Source of the DNA: Ustilago trichophora | Taxonomy: Eukaryota; Basidiomycota; Ustilaginomycetes; Ustilaginales; Ustilaginaceae | Length of the DNA: 64,000 bases | Direction of reading: 5' to 3' | NCBI GenBank assembly: GCA_900323505.1 | Contig: OOIN01000007.1 | Location: 806,001-870,000, forward strand | Part shown: piece by piece, positions 1 to 10,197 of the stretch | Layout: every line of letters starts with the position of its first letter | Position numbering within the stretch: the first letter of the stretch is position 1 | Translations under genes and position numbers: made by a program | The notes under the pieces: generated by a model | The model's database searches: none | What the model saw: the letters and a program-made list of their open reading frames with translations, nothing else | What the model was told of the DNA's origin: nothing

Positions 1-1597
1 GGCAAAGTACTTGACCAGGAGAGCCATTGGAGCAATCTCGGCAATGCCTCGCCTGCTTAACAGTACGGCTATCGAGAGCGCATGTGTGAAATGTGAAACC
101 ATGTGTCTGTGGCATCTTGTGCAGGTTGCAACAAAGCACATCTCCGGACAATGCAACACCCATCCTGCAACGCGGTTGCCGAGGCAATCAATACTTTCCT
201 CTGGAAGCTTGAGCTGCTTTTGATCTTCTAGCCCTTTCATGCACATTATTGCTAGCGCTCAATTAGAAGTGCTACGCAGGTATTTCAAAACTAAGATACC
301 GAGCACTGCTGTATGTCGAGGTCGAGTGGGACCCATGGCGACAGCAGCTTTCAAGGTCTATCGGCCAAGATTGTAGCGGCATTCTCAATCCCAAGAACTT
401 TTTCAAAAAGCCTTCGGCTTCATGAAGCCAGTATCTGGGCTTGCTTGACAGCTAGCGCGGTGAATCAAGACGCTGCTCGACGTTGCCAAGCCGGGAAAAA
501 ACCCGTCTATGGAGCCGCCTGAGATACGCACATGTTACTAGCTTTAGAGCCTGGAACGACTTCTGGACAGCTGTTGACTGCGACTAGAGCCAATGGTGCG
601 CCTTCCTCAACATGAGAAACCCGATGTATTTGGCAGCAGCAACATTGTCGCAATTAGTACCTTTATGAAAGAGGTGGGTCTTGGAATCGCTCTCTATTTT
701 CAAGCTCGATGAAGCTAGATTCAGACAATTGACTGGCAAGAGCGCCGCTCTCCATCTCGAGAGGCATTTCCGTATGAGGCGAAAATCTCGCTCTCTCTCT
801 CTCTCGAGACAGAGTTTTACTCCACTCTGTTGCCTATTGTTGTTTCACGGGCTGGAATCAAATCAAAGTGTTCGGATAGCAATCAAATTGTAAGTTGAGA
901 GGAAGGAGATACATCTTTCGTACTGAGAAGAGCATCATTGTGAAGAGATAGAAGAGAATGTTTTGTGCAGATCGGACGAAGGATGTGCCTTGAGACGTGA
1001 TATTTTCGAGGAAAAGATTCTCATGGTTGGGATTGGAGGTGGTTCACGCCTTGCAGCAGGCCTTCCCGAACGAGAAGCAAATTCAACACCTGAGCACAGA
1101 ATGTCACAAGCACGGCTGTCAATTTATCCTCTTGTCATTGCCGCACCGCAGCCGTTTGAAAGCTTTGAACGTCAATTTCTGACGATCGGTTTGAAATTGA
1201 GCCTGCCATCCTAGCACGGCGGAAGTGATCCAATCCGATCAATTCCTGCGAGCATTTTGTTGCATTCTTGCCCACGTAGCATGAATGTCTCGAATCGTTC
1301 GCTGGTACGCCTGACCTTCGGCATGGATCCGTCTGAGTTCGCCTGCATACCAAGTATTCCAAGCGAGTCCATCGATCGGATATGGTCCAGCTTCGCAAAT
1401 TTTAGTCAGAAGAAAGATAATCGCATCAGTCCTTTTTTCTTACTAGTCTCTTATGCCAAGGCTAGGGATTCTTGTGAGCCTACCCATTCGACTAATCAAA
1501 CGCATATCTCTGAAAAATTGAGGGAATGCATCCACGTGCGGATTTAGTAGATCTGGTTTTCGACAAAATGAAAGTTTAAGACTAGATTACGCCATCA
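1..1597. other. No supported gene
   Basis: I see only short open frames without a signal peptide, recognisable domain or convincing splice sites. A short CT run lies near 790-805. The stretch borders the secreted-protein cluster and may hold decayed sequence, but nothing identifiable. Confidence 0.5.
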
Positions 1598-1858
1598 TCA
1601 ATGTATCTTGAGGCTGTAGACTTCTGCAAACAATCGAAGTGCATTGCCTTGTGAGAGCGTGATGTCACGGGAAGTGGACGTACTGGGGTTTCGTCGGATC
1701 GCTTCGACCACGTGCCCTTTGAGGTCCTCGATAGCTTGTCGGACGGGCGTACCTGCACTCCAGATAATGATGTCTTTGTCGATTTCGAAGCCACGTGCAC
1801 CACCCGTAGCGATGGTCGCTAGGCTGAGCGCCAGTAGGAGAAGTCGTTTCATCGACAT
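1598..1858 (-). CDS. Small secreted protein A, divergent family member
   Basis: Short protein of 86 residues (84 if the second ATG at 1852 is used), opening with a Lys-Arg then Leu-rich stretch typical of a secretory signal peptide, probably cleaved near residues 20-23. The mature part starts with an acidic then hydrophobic segment containing D-I-I-I-W, which resembles S-D-T-I-I-W at the same place in protein B. No cysteines occur in the mature part and no known domain is visible. A GTACGT donor at 1683 sits in phase 1, exactly the phase of intron 1 in B, C and D. An AG at 1624 would give a 60-nt intron and a shorter end, but the unspliced frame is also open, so the last third is uncertain. 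I infer a candidate effector; function unknown. Confidence 0.6.
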   Translation of the reverse strand: MSMKRLLLLALSLATIATGGARGFEIDKDIIIWSAGTPVRQAIEDLKGHVVEAIRRNPSTSTSRDITLSQGNALRLFAEVYSLKIH

Positions 1859-2791
1859 ATTGGCGAAGAACTTTTGTCAAGAGTACAGAGAACCGTTGGC
1901 TACGAAGGAAGGGGAGAAGGTGACGGAAGCGAGCCGTTCCTGTCCTCTCATCCCTGACATTTTGAGCTCAATCTGAAGCGGTAAATCCTAGCACCAGCCG
2001 GATGATCGGGATCAGAGAGCTTTTGATGCCAGCCCACACTGACAGTGGATGCATTGCTGAAGGTACGTGATCGTACTGCACTATACTGTGCATCGACAGT
2101 CGACTGATTGCATGCCTGTAAAAATTCACTTGAAGTTGCGCGCCCGCCTGAATAATTCGCCGAACCATTGGACGACGTGGCCGGAAAAGCTGTTCATCTA
2201 CAGCTGTGCCTCGATCTATTTTCGAGCAACAAAGAGAGAAGATGGGTTGTTGTCCTCGAGCACATGTCGACTGGTTGCGTTGAATTTCGCTCTCGACTTG
2301 GGATTCTCACGAATGGTTTTAGACAACTTTTTGCAGCAAGCTCTCTTCGCAGCAGAAACCAAGACTCTCTTCATGCCCATTGTTCAATGTGACACTGTGG
2401 GATGGTTACGTGCTGGCAGGCTATTTATGTCGGATGTGCAGCATCGTGGGCTCGAAAAGCGACCCTGTCTCATCTGACATCTGACAGTGGGCTCAATGTC
2501 ATTGTGAACAGCAAGCTTGTGACAACGAAGCCTACCGAAGGCTCTGTATGCCTCTCGTTCTCGTTGCAGAGTGCTAGTAGGCTGACTTTCGTTGCAAGTC
2601 ATGGCACAAAGCAGTCTTGTGTCAGCTGGAAAAAAAATGGATTACCACATGCCCAACAAAGCTGCCATATCGCGCTGATAACACCCAACAAAGCTGATGT
2701 AAGAGCATAAATACCGAGCTTCGAGGCTGCTCGGAACCCCCTTTCCTCACTTCTCCACCACCCGCCGACTCCGTCACAAGACTGTTTGGCC
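1859..2791. other. Intergenic region between secreted genes A and B
   Basis: This is the divergent 5' region shared by genes A (minus) and B (plus). Several short frames are open but none has a signal peptide or family similarity. The only element I would name is the A/T-rich box at 2706-2713. Confidence 0.4.
2706..2713 (+). promoter_or_regulatory. TATA-like box of gene B
   Basis: The sequence cataaata lies about 80 bp upstream of the gene B ATG (2792). A similar GCATAAAAGGC box precedes gene D at a similar distance (6280-6271, minus strand), which supports a shared core promoter style. Assigned by position and sequence only. Confidence 0.4.
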
Positions 2792-3472
2792 ATGCTGTTT
2801 CCCAAGGCCATATCCTGGGCCGCAATAGTGGCACTTACGGCAGCCAGCTGTGCCCTGTCTTTGTATCTTCCCAGTGACACCATAATCTGGTATCTCAACG
2901 AGAGCACCGATATAGCTGTCGCGAGATTGAATGGATTTTTAGATGAAGTCAGCAGACAAACCGGTGAGTCCAACACTAAACAGATACCAGATTATTGGAA
3001 CCTTTACTGAGCCGCGATGTATGTTTTTCTCTTTGCTCTTCTTCAGGCCAGCCAAGACCTCCAAGACAGGCTGCCGCAGACTTTTTCGAACACTTGCGCC
3101 AACGAGGTGTCTTTGGTGAGTCCAGGCCCAAATCTTGCACCAAAAATGTTTCGCCCAGTCGGTTTGCTGATATATACATCTAATTTTGCTTTATGTCACT
3201 GAAAAGCGGTAAGACCAAATTGGATTCAAGCTGCTGAATGGAACCAGTACTACTATGAACGACTTGTCAGAGAACACGAGGAAGCTGCCAGGGCAGCTCA
3301 GGAACGGCAGGAAGCAGCTGCCAGGGCAGCTCAGGAAGAGCGGGAAACAGCTGCCAGAGCGGCTCGGGAAGAGCATCCATCTGAGGATCCTGCTGCTTGG
3401 GCTGCTGCATTGTATGGGAGAGCAGAGTCGATGCCGGAGACGCCTCGAAGAAGATCTCGGTGGTGGGGCTAG
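2792..3472 (+). CDS. Small secreted protein B with Ala/Glu-rich repeats
   Basis: Three exons: 2792-2963, 3047-3115 and 3207-3472, giving 168 residues. Introns of 83 and 91 nt start GTGAGT and both fall in phase 1. Residues 1-22 are a signal peptide; the mature protein begins with S-L-Y-L-P-S-D-T-I-I-W. Exon 2 encodes D-F-F-E-H-L-R-Q-R-G, aligning with D-L-F-H-S-F-I-E-Q-M-R in C and H-F-D-A-F-M-K-R-M in D. Exon 3 opens with P-N-W and E-W-N-Q-Y-Y, matching D-W-N-K-Y-Y in C. It then runs into three copies of a roughly 12-residue A-A-R-A-A-Q-E-E type repeat, probably helical, and an R-R-R-S-R-W-W-G end. No cysteines are in the mature part. No known family is recognised; secretion and paralogy are well supported, an effector role is inferred. 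Confidence 0.8.
3227..3370 (+). repeat. In-frame tandem repeats in exon 3 of gene B
   Basis: From about 3284 to 3370 the DNA carries three imperfect copies of a 36-nt unit built around gaagctgccagggcagctca. All stay in frame and encode Ala/Glu/Gln/Arg-rich segments. Paralogs C and D lack these repeats, so they were probably added after duplication. Confidence 0.65.
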
Positions 3473-4900
3473 AGGTACCGACTCACCTCGGTCACTTGGC
3501 GCCAGCCAAAAGTCTTGCTGCTATGAGCGCAAGCTCGATGTTGAGCAGCATGGGCTTAGTCACGTGTGCTATCAGTCAGGAGATGTACCAGTGATAAGTG
3601 CGCGGTCATACATCTCGCGTGTCTTCAGGCGCTCTTCATATTCAAATCAACTCAATGGCCTCCCCCTCTACAAAATGTTCTCTCTCGAATCCTCAATGAT
3701 ACGCACCCCCTTTGACACTGCCGAGCCGAAGACGGCTCAAGCCAGTAATGATTGAGCTGAATAGTATTGTGTTTGGAACTGATCAGATTTTCTTTTTGAG
3801 GTATCTTGTGCCTCAGTAAGGACGATGGCACCGATGATTACAAGTTTCTCCTGTACGTCCGAGTAGAGCTTTGCAATTTTTTGGGCGTATTGAGGCAGAG
3901 TGAAATTGACTGGCCACCTGTCTTGAGCAGATAATATCGGCTCACATTGCTGATCCGATCAAGGGACTAGTCTGCTGGGGCAACCCAATGCGCATTATCA
4001 CCGACCCACACGAGAGCCTGATCTTGATTGGTTTGGTCAGTACGACTGCAGGTGAGAGTCACCGGTGCGGATGTGTGTTAATTGTTCCGAAGCAATGTAC
4101 GTGCATCGAGAACCGCTTAACAGCCGACTTGCTCAAGCGACTCTGCATCGAGTCTGTCATTGTTCGTACAGCTCAATACAATGAACCGTATTGAGCCAAC
4201 GGTCAACATTCCAGATGAAGTCGTTCGAGCTTGGTGCAGTGAATGGCGTCTTGGGCCGTGTTATGGGCCCCTCATATTATCGTCCTTTAGAGGGGGTTGG
4301 ACCCACCTGCTTTCACACAAGTTTTTGCGACGACAGGAGACTACTTTGTGAATCATTTGCTTCGCAAATGGATCCCACCTTCGTAGGAAGATCGCTTGCT
4401 CGCGGCAGCGAGGCTTTTGCGGGACTGCCACACTCTTTTCAGCTTATGAAGTCCTCAGCAGCCATTCCATACTCCCGTATACCATTGTCTCAGCTGCTCA
4501 CCGGTATGAGACCCGAACTGATCCGAGCTTTCACCGAGTCGGCCAGAATCATCATTTCGGCCCTTCATTTCGGTAACTGAACGAACTTCACCAGCCAAAA
4601 TTTAAAGCCGACTTATGCTAATGACCAAGATAGACAATAATCGCAAAGTCAATAGTGATCCATCTGCTTGTGCCGTTCTAAAGAATGAGGAAGATTTGTT
4701 GATTGTTATGATACGTGCATAGGGTAAATAAGGCAGAGACATCGATGTGACGATTATAGTAAGGTAGCGAGCCCTTTGGTAAGAAGTTGAAACAATATTT
4801 TTCATTTCCACCAAGACTTGCGAGATTTTCCTTTGCCTGAGCTGCTACTTGCCCCACTGGAGCGAGCCTGTTGGCTGGCAGCGTCCACCTGTGCATTCTT
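3473..4900. other. Unrecognised, possibly decayed coding remnants
   Basis: Open stretches that look coding-like appear near 3790-3935, 3988-4194 and 4191-4580 on the plus strand, but they lie in different frames, are interrupted by stops and match nothing I recognise. A GTGAGA donor and plausible acceptors exist near 4050-4100, so a spliced gene cannot be excluded. No signal peptide is visible. I treat this as a probable broken gene or unconstrained sequence. Confidence 0.25.
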
Positions 4901-5394
4901 CTATTTCGTATAGTACTTGTTCCAGTCTTCTCCCGTGATATCGGTGTAACCCCAGTCTGAATAAGACAAAAAAAGTAATGGCCCGCCATATTATGATGAG
5001 TGTCAGCGTTCTCATTACTACAAGTGTCAACCCTGAGCAAAAGCGAAAGGGATTCTGGGAAAAGTCCTTACTGATTCTGCCTTCTTTACGCATTTGTTCA
5101 ATAAAGCTATGAAAGAGATCATTGTTTGCCAGTGTTGATCCTGCCAATGAGTGGTCAAGAGTGTATCAGTAAGATCACTGCCCAGCCGGAACCATCTACC
5201 ACGACTGGTCAAGGGGACTTACCCTTGTATTCCTTAAGAGCTTTCTCCAAGCGAGCAGCAATGTTTTGCTCGCTTTCTGTGAAAGTGGTTAGCCTGAGCA
5301 GCTTGAAATCCGAGGGCAAAATTAGCCCTTGACTGAAGTGAATACTAGCAAAGATCATTGCGATCGAAAGCAGGAGGCTGCCGCGGAGCTTCAT
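4901..5394 (-). CDS. Small secreted protein C
   Basis: Exons on the minus strand: 5394-5223, 5140-5072 and 4956-4901, encoding 98 residues. Exon 1 (172 nt) and exon 2 (69 nt) have exactly the lengths of those in gene B, and both introns (82 and 115 nt) are phase 1. The signal peptide is residues 1-23, followed by G-L-I-L-P-S-D at the mature N terminus. Exon 2 carries D-L-F-H-S-F-I-E-Q-M-R-K-E-G-R. The short exon 3 encodes N-W-G-Y-T-D and D-W-N-K-Y-Y before stopping, so this is the minimal form of the family without a variable tail. No cysteines and no known domain. It lies tandem to D on the same strand. Secreted protein is well supported; function is unknown. Confidence 0.8.
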
Positions 5395-5587
5395 CGTTGC
5401 TGGAGCTGGTTAGCTATTGAGAGCTACTCGTGGTATGTAAGCAGCTCGCGTAAGCAAAGGAGTCCAACTGCACGACCCAGTGTTGTGCAATTGAGAAGTA
5501 TGAAAATTTCAATCAAGACTCTACGGTGACGAGTGTTATTTTTGTGGCAAATGTGTTCACTGCCCTTCAGCAAGTCGAGATGCACCC

Positions 5588-6206
5588 TTAGAAGAGTTTA
5601 CGTAGGATGCTCTTCAATTTGCTGTGGCTGCTTGGTCGAGGCTGTTGAGCAGCGCCTGAGCTTCCCTCGTCGGAGGGGTTGCCGTCAGCGGAGCTTGCCG
5701 CTTGGGAGGCATCAGCCGCCTCGTCCCTCCCGACTTTCTCCCAAAATTCGTTCCAGTCTCTGCCCACAATCGGGTAATTGAATTGGGAGCCGCCTGGAAT
5801 CGGCAAAACTCGCATAACGAAGCTTTTCAGTCTCAGTGATGGGCAAGGTAGACTTTTTGAGGGAAAGGACACTTACCCAATCTGCCATCAAGCTCCATAC
5901 GCTTCATGAAAGCATCAAAATGGTCTTTCGTCGCCTTACTCTCTAGATTTGAGTGATGAAAAAAAGCGGAAGTCGGTTTATGCCTCGAGCCATTCGAAAC
6001 TGAGCTGAGGTGATAGGAAGTGCTGAACGAGAAGCTTACTTACCTGGAGAGCCCTCAAGCATTTTCGTGAGACGCAAAATTCCAGTACTGGTACTTTCCA
6101 AGTGTCCCATGAGAACCATTTTTGGTGGCAGAATGAGTCCTCTAGCAATTTTGACCGTGTGTAGAGCTACGGTAAGAAACAAACCGAAACTGTGCCGAAA
6201 TTTCAT
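5588..6206 (-). CDS. Small secreted protein D with charged C-terminal tail
   Basis: Exons on the minus strand: 6206-6044 (163 nt), 5942-5877 (66 nt) and 5793-5588 (206 nt), giving 144 residues; both introns (101 and 83 nt) are phase 1 as in B and C. A signal peptide of about 22 residues is followed by G-L-I-L-P-P-K, the same mature start as C. Exon 2 encodes D-H-F-D-A-F-M-K-R-M-E-L-D-G-R, and exon 3 begins F-N-Y-P-I-V-G-R-D-W-N-E-F-W, matching the family core. The remaining roughly 50 residues are Ala/Ser/Asp-rich and end in a basic K-L-K-S-I-L-R-K-L-F. A GCATAAAAGGC box lies about 65 bp upstream. Paralogy with B and C is clear; role unknown, effector inferred. Confidence 0.8.
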
Positions 6207-7186
6207 TGCGCCTTGTCTCACGATCTTAAGTGGGGGCTGTTGGAAAGCCATTCAAAGACGGGCTTGGTATGCCTTTTATGCGGCGCAAGAGAGTCGGTAG
6301 CAGGCGTGTCGAATGCACACTCTGCCACATGGCCATCTGTCAACGGCTCTCCAATCGAGTCTTACTGGAGACACGCTGGGATAGTTTTGGCCCTTCACCA
6401 CCAAATTAATGCGCCGATGGCTGAGTCCAGCTTCGCTCTGCATATTAGTTGCATCCTGACTAACCACGCTTCAAGCAACAACCCACTGTGCTGTTCGGCA
6501 GCTCCATTCACGGCCTAGCCTCGCTTTTATGCCGCACGAAAGGAGGACCCCTTCATCGGAATTGTACAGAATGCTTGCATGGCTTGCGACTGCTGTTTCT
6601 CTCCTGTTACACGTCTTGCTCTGACTTTATCTATTTTGCTTTCTGTGAAATGTTTGTCGGAGATTTGAAACAAAGACTCTCGGGAGAAGATAATGATGGA
6701 AGGATCACATTGAACTGGAGAGGACAAGAACGGTCTCGATCTGAATCGTTAGTGATAAATACTCCTAGCTGGCATCCAGTCTTGCGCATAGCTAAAGAGA
6801 AGGTTGTGAAAAGATTTACGAGACTTCTTCAAGGTGGCTGCCCTCTCTCCTCGGCGCAAAATGATGCATCCTGAGCAGCCTCCCCCTTTGTGGCGAGGAG
6901 GAGTGGGATGTTCTTGAGTCACAAGAGCGTTCCAATCTTTCTGAAGTATAACAAACCGGCTACATTCTGAAGTATTGATTGGTTGGATCGTGAGAGGCTC
7001 TACTTGAGTGTCATGAGCTTGTCGCTACAAAGTCACATCATCTCGTTGCAAACTGCGAAGGGGAAAGGAGACACATCGCGCCACGTCAAGTTGTGCCAGC
7101 TTTAAACGCGATTCACCGAAAGAGGAATGTGCAACACTGTAACAGAGAAAGAAAAACCCTAAAAAAAGATTGAATAGGGAGGTTTC
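6207..7186. other. Intergenic region between gene D and transposon
   Basis: Open frames here (for example 6488-6874, plus) have no signal peptide, domain or family similarity. Apart from the D promoter and a similar A/T box near 6533 I see nothing identifiable. The stretch ends at the left terminal inverted repeat of the Harbinger-type element. Confidence 0.4.
6271..6280 (-). promoter_or_regulatory. TATA-like box of gene D
   Basis: On the minus strand the sequence reads cataaaaggc, 65-74 bp upstream of the gene D ATG. A very similar gcataaaagc occurs at about 6533-6542, suggesting a duplicated promoter fragment. Confidence 0.4.
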
Positions 7187-7209
7187 GGTCGTCCGTCATA
7201 TGGGTGGTG
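7187..7209. repeat. Left terminal inverted repeat of Harbinger-type element
   Basis: Starts GGTCGTCC and pairs imperfectly with the reversed right end at 10308-10330, with about 18 of the first 22 positions matching. Confidence 0.65.
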
Positions 7210-7236
7210 GTCTGGGTTGAAGCTGACAACCCAGAC
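7210..7236. repeat. Left subterminal hairpin
   Basis: Perfect 10-bp arms GTCTGGGTTG and CAACCCAGAC separated by 7 bases, just inside the left terminus. It may serve as a transposase or Myb-protein binding site (inference). Confidence 0.6.
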
Positions 7237-7462
7237 GACGAGGTAGAGATGGTGGTTAAGAGCATCGTTTGGGTTGCGCACGTTTGAGCTCAGCTTTGAA
7301 TTAAATAATTTTCAAAGCACGTGATGCATGTGACGCGTCTGTGTGATTATTAAGCATTTCTCAAAATTGAATCGGGAAATTATAGGGCCGATATCAATGA
7401 TACACAGATCAACGTGATGGTAGTAGTGCTCGTCGCGATCAGGCACCGTCGGCGTTTATGAA

Positions 7463-8806
7463 ATGAAGTTGTTTGCTCGGCGTGCATCGACCGGTGTTCC
7501 TGACTTCATATACACACCTCGACTCCGTTCGGCACCGGAACGGCCTCGTACTACCATGAACACCAATCCTCAGCTTGATCCAGCCCTCGCTCGCCTTCCA
7601 GAGTCTCTCAGGCCATCTTTTCTGGCTCTTGAGAGCACGGAAATGGACGAAATGCCCGACATCGTCGATATGAGCCAGGTCTTTTGGCAACAGATGATGC
7701 AACGGCCGTCACTACCTCCCGAATCTCCTAGCAATTCACAAGAGCTACGATATGTACCACAAGCATCGCAATCACAGTCTGTTGCTCCGTCGCGATCATC
7801 TCAGTCTGTGATGTCTGTGCCTGTGTCAATGTCAAGCTCAAGAGGCAACAAGAACCATTGGACGCCGGACGATGTTGAAGTGCTCATTCTTGCTGTGCAC
7901 AATCACAACCCGTACAAGCACAGAACGAACACGGACAAGGGGGCAGCATGGAAACGTGTACTCGAGGAGGTCAACGTTGTCTTTGTTGGCCTCGGGCAAC
8001 GTAAGCAATCAATGCAAGGCATCAAGGAGAAGTGGAAGCAAATATATTCGAACCGGAAACATGAGGATTGCGAGCTCGCTAGCTCTTCCGGCATCGTCGA
8101 GCTCCGTTCGGAAATGGAGCGCCTTGTCGACGACGTTATACAGTCGGATGTCGCCTCGTCGTACGGACGCATCGCCCGTGAGACTGCTGAACAACATCGA
8201 CGGCGACTTTCGGAGCTCACTGGCCGTATCCATGGCACGGCGGCCTCACAGTCAATGTCGAGCCGTACTCAACGGGCGTTGTCATCACAAGAGATGCCTT
8301 CATCTTCACAGCCTGTTGATGAAGAGAGTGATACTTCTATTGATTCCGTAGCTGGTACGCCCGCTCGCAAGCGGGCTCGGAATGCAACTCACGAGGCACT
8401 GGCAATGATGATTGAGAACGACAAGGAGCAACGACGTGCAGACGAGCGATACCGGTCCGAGTCTCTCCGTATTCAGCAAGACATGGTTGGCATTGGCTCA
8501 TCGCTCATCAATGCCGTGACTACAGACATCCGAGACTTGAAGACTCGGTTTGATAGCATGGAGAACAACATCAATCGTATGGTAAGCTTACTCACGGCAC
8601 AGACAGGACAGCAACCTTCGGCCGGAGCCAGACCTCAGCTCATCCCTACCATTGACGAGGAACCTTGGACGCCTCGACGTCATCGCGCTGTCTCGATTGA
8701 TACTTCTGCCTCCATCACTCCCACTCGTGCATCTCCTTCTCGGCGCCGTAGCTCTCGAGCGCCTTCACAGTCACGCACAGGCAGATACGGTGGCTTTCAT
8801 AACTAG
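7463..8806 (+). CDS. Myb/SANT-like DNA-binding protein of Harbinger-type element
   Basis: A 447-residue protein; a second ATG at 7556 is an alternative start and would remove 31 residues. Residues about 130-195 form a Myb/SANT-like domain: W-T-P-D-D-V-E-V-L-I near the start and G-I-K-E-K-W-K-Q-I-Y at the end, with an extended loop between. The flanks are Ser/Gln-rich. A basic patch R-K-R-A-R lies near residue 300, followed by a charged helical segment. In PIF/Harbinger elements such a partner helps the transposase bind DNA and enter the nucleus (established for plant and animal members). It converges on the transposase gene within the same TIR pair, which supports this assignment. It could be confused with a host MADF/SANT factor, but its location argues otherwise. 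Confidence 0.8.
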   Translation: MKLFARRASTGVPDFIYTPRLRSAPERPRTTMNTNPQLDPALARLPESLRPSFLALESTEMDEMPDIVDMSQVFWQQMMQRPSLPPESPSNSQELRYVPQASQSQSVAPSRSSQSVMSVPVSMSSSRGNKNHWTPDDVEVLILAVHNHNPYKHRTNTDKGAAWKRVLEEVNVVFVGLGQRKQSMQGIKEKWKQIYSNRKHEDCELASSSGIVELRSEMERLVDDVIQSDVASSYGRIARETAEQHRRRLSELTGRIHGTAASQSMSSRTQRALSSQEMPSSSQPVDEESDTSIDSVAGTPARKRARNATHEALAMMIENDKEQRRADERYRSESLRIQQDMVGIGSSLINAVTTDIRDLKTRFDSMENNINRMVSLLTAQTGQQPSAGARPQLIPTIDEEPWTPRRHRAVSIDTSASITPTRASPSRRRSSRAPSQSRTGRYGGFHN

Positions 8807-8835
8807 TTATATTCATGTATATACATTCATTGCAA

Positions 8836-9999
8836 TCAAAGAACTTCATTGACCGTGACCTCGTCGTTGTTGTCTGCATGTTCCGGAGAATTGATACCTG
8901 AGCTGTTTTCCGCGGGATTTGTCAAGGCCGTAGAGACGACCACACGTGGCGAGGAGAAGTACTCCTCAAGCGTCGGAGGATTACATCCCATTGAAATGCT
9001 TATCTGATTGCCAATCAAGCATGTCTTTGCATTCCAAAGCAGCGTTGCTACCATCCAGTCCCTTCCACACGGTGTGAGACCAGTCCGCTGATATTGCTTG
9101 TCTCGAAACCTCGGCCATTGCATTGAAACCATTCCGGTACCCCATTCTACCGTCGTTCGGTACTTACTGAGCACGTGGTTTGTGAGTTCCTGGTTCCTGG
9201 TAATGAGATTGCCCTTGAACGGCGATATAATCGCCGGCGAGACGCCGTATGCTTGGTCCCCGTAGAGATACCTCTGCTCGCCATCCTCGCCCTTTGCGTT
9301 CTCCGCGGCCCAGGCCACGAGGTGTGTCTCAATTACCATATGAGCATCATGCCGGCGTCCATCAAATGGCGCCGACACAAACAGCAAACCATCGGGCGTG
9401 GCAATGAACTGATACTTGAGAGCATGCACACGCTTGTGACCATTATATGCTTCTCGTTGTTCATTGATTGGCATTGCAATAGGACGTACAGTACCATCAA
9501 TGGCACCCCAGAACTGTGGCAAGCGTGTCTTCCTCTCGATGGCCGCCGCGTAGTAATCCAGGCGCCGCGGACTGACCAAACGATGACGAGCGCTCGTAAC
9601 ATCAAGCAAGTGACACCACCGTCTGTGTATGAACTCGCTGACTTGATGAATGATACGGCTGCTTCGACTGTGAGACCATCCGAATTGGCCTTCAAGCGAC
9701 CGTAGTTGACTGCCTCGAAGCCAGGCCAACAGCATGAGCAATGCCGTCTTGCTATCACTCACATCATTCACAGACGTTCTCACTGGATCAGGCAATCTCA
9801 AAGCATGATGTATAGCTTCAAATTCGCTGATTGTGAGCCCGAATGTAGACTTGAAGTGAACATCATCAAGCTGTGCTTGGATATGATGGTAGTGCTGGGC
9901 CGCGAGCCGTGTAGGTGCTCTCCGTCCGAGCACGGAAAGCACTGCAAGTATTCGCCTCCGGCGTTTTCGATATGCATGAACCGAATTCTCGGCCTGCAT
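8836..9999 (-). CDS. PIF/Harbinger DDE transposase (DDE_4 type)
   Basis: A 387-residue nuclease, uninterrupted. Residues 50-135 resemble the helix-turn-helix region of this family. The RNase H-like core carries all expected acidic residues: D168 in W-G-A-I-D-G-T, D218 in G-R-R-H-D-A-H, D248 in Y-G-D-Q-A-Y-G and E285 in T-T-V-E-W-G. The length fits the family (about 350-450). The C terminus after residue 345 is Ser/Asn/Glu-rich and not conserved. It cuts and rejoins DNA at the element's inverted repeats, probably with the Myb-like partner. All catalytic positions are kept and no stop interrupts the frame, so the copy may still be active or was inserted recently; this last point is inference. 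Confidence 0.9.
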   Translation of the reverse strand: MQAENSVHAYRKRRRRILAVLSVLGRRAPTRLAAQHYHHIQAQLDDVHFKSTFGLTISEFEAIHHALRLPDPVRTSVNDVSDSKTALLMLLAWLRGSQLRSLEGQFGWSHSRSSRIIHQVSEFIHRRWCHLLDVTSARHRLVSPRRLDYYAAAIERKTRLPQFWGAIDGTVRPIAMPINEQREAYNGHKRVHALKYQFIATPDGLLFVSAPFDGRRHDAHMVIETHLVAWAAENAKGEDGEQRYLYGDQAYGVSPAIISPFKGNLITRNQELTNHVLSKYRTTVEWGTGMVSMQWPRFRDKQYQRTGLTPCGRDWMVATLLWNAKTCLIGNQISISMGCNPPTLEEYFSSPRVVVSTALTNPAENSSGINSPEHADNNDEVTVNEVL

Positions 10000-10197
10000 G
10001 CTTGCATCTCGAAGCTCCGTTCACGGACGGGATGGCCGGATAAACAATGGTTAAGGTTTTGCGGGGTAATAAATATGATGGTAGTACTCACACCATACTT
10101 TCAAAGGCGACGAAACACACACTTCTTAAGATTCTGCTTCAACACAATAAACATTGATTGCTCGGATCCGAACTACAGGCTGAGAAACACGCGACTT

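Noticed and set aside
6488..6874. Possible 128-codon gene
   Set aside because: No signal peptide, domain or promoter; starts near the A/T box on the wrong strand and contains many rare-looking Cys/Ser stretches.
9333..9758. Frames antisense or offset within the transposase gene
   Set aside because: Overlap the DDE core, whose frame is clearly the real one.
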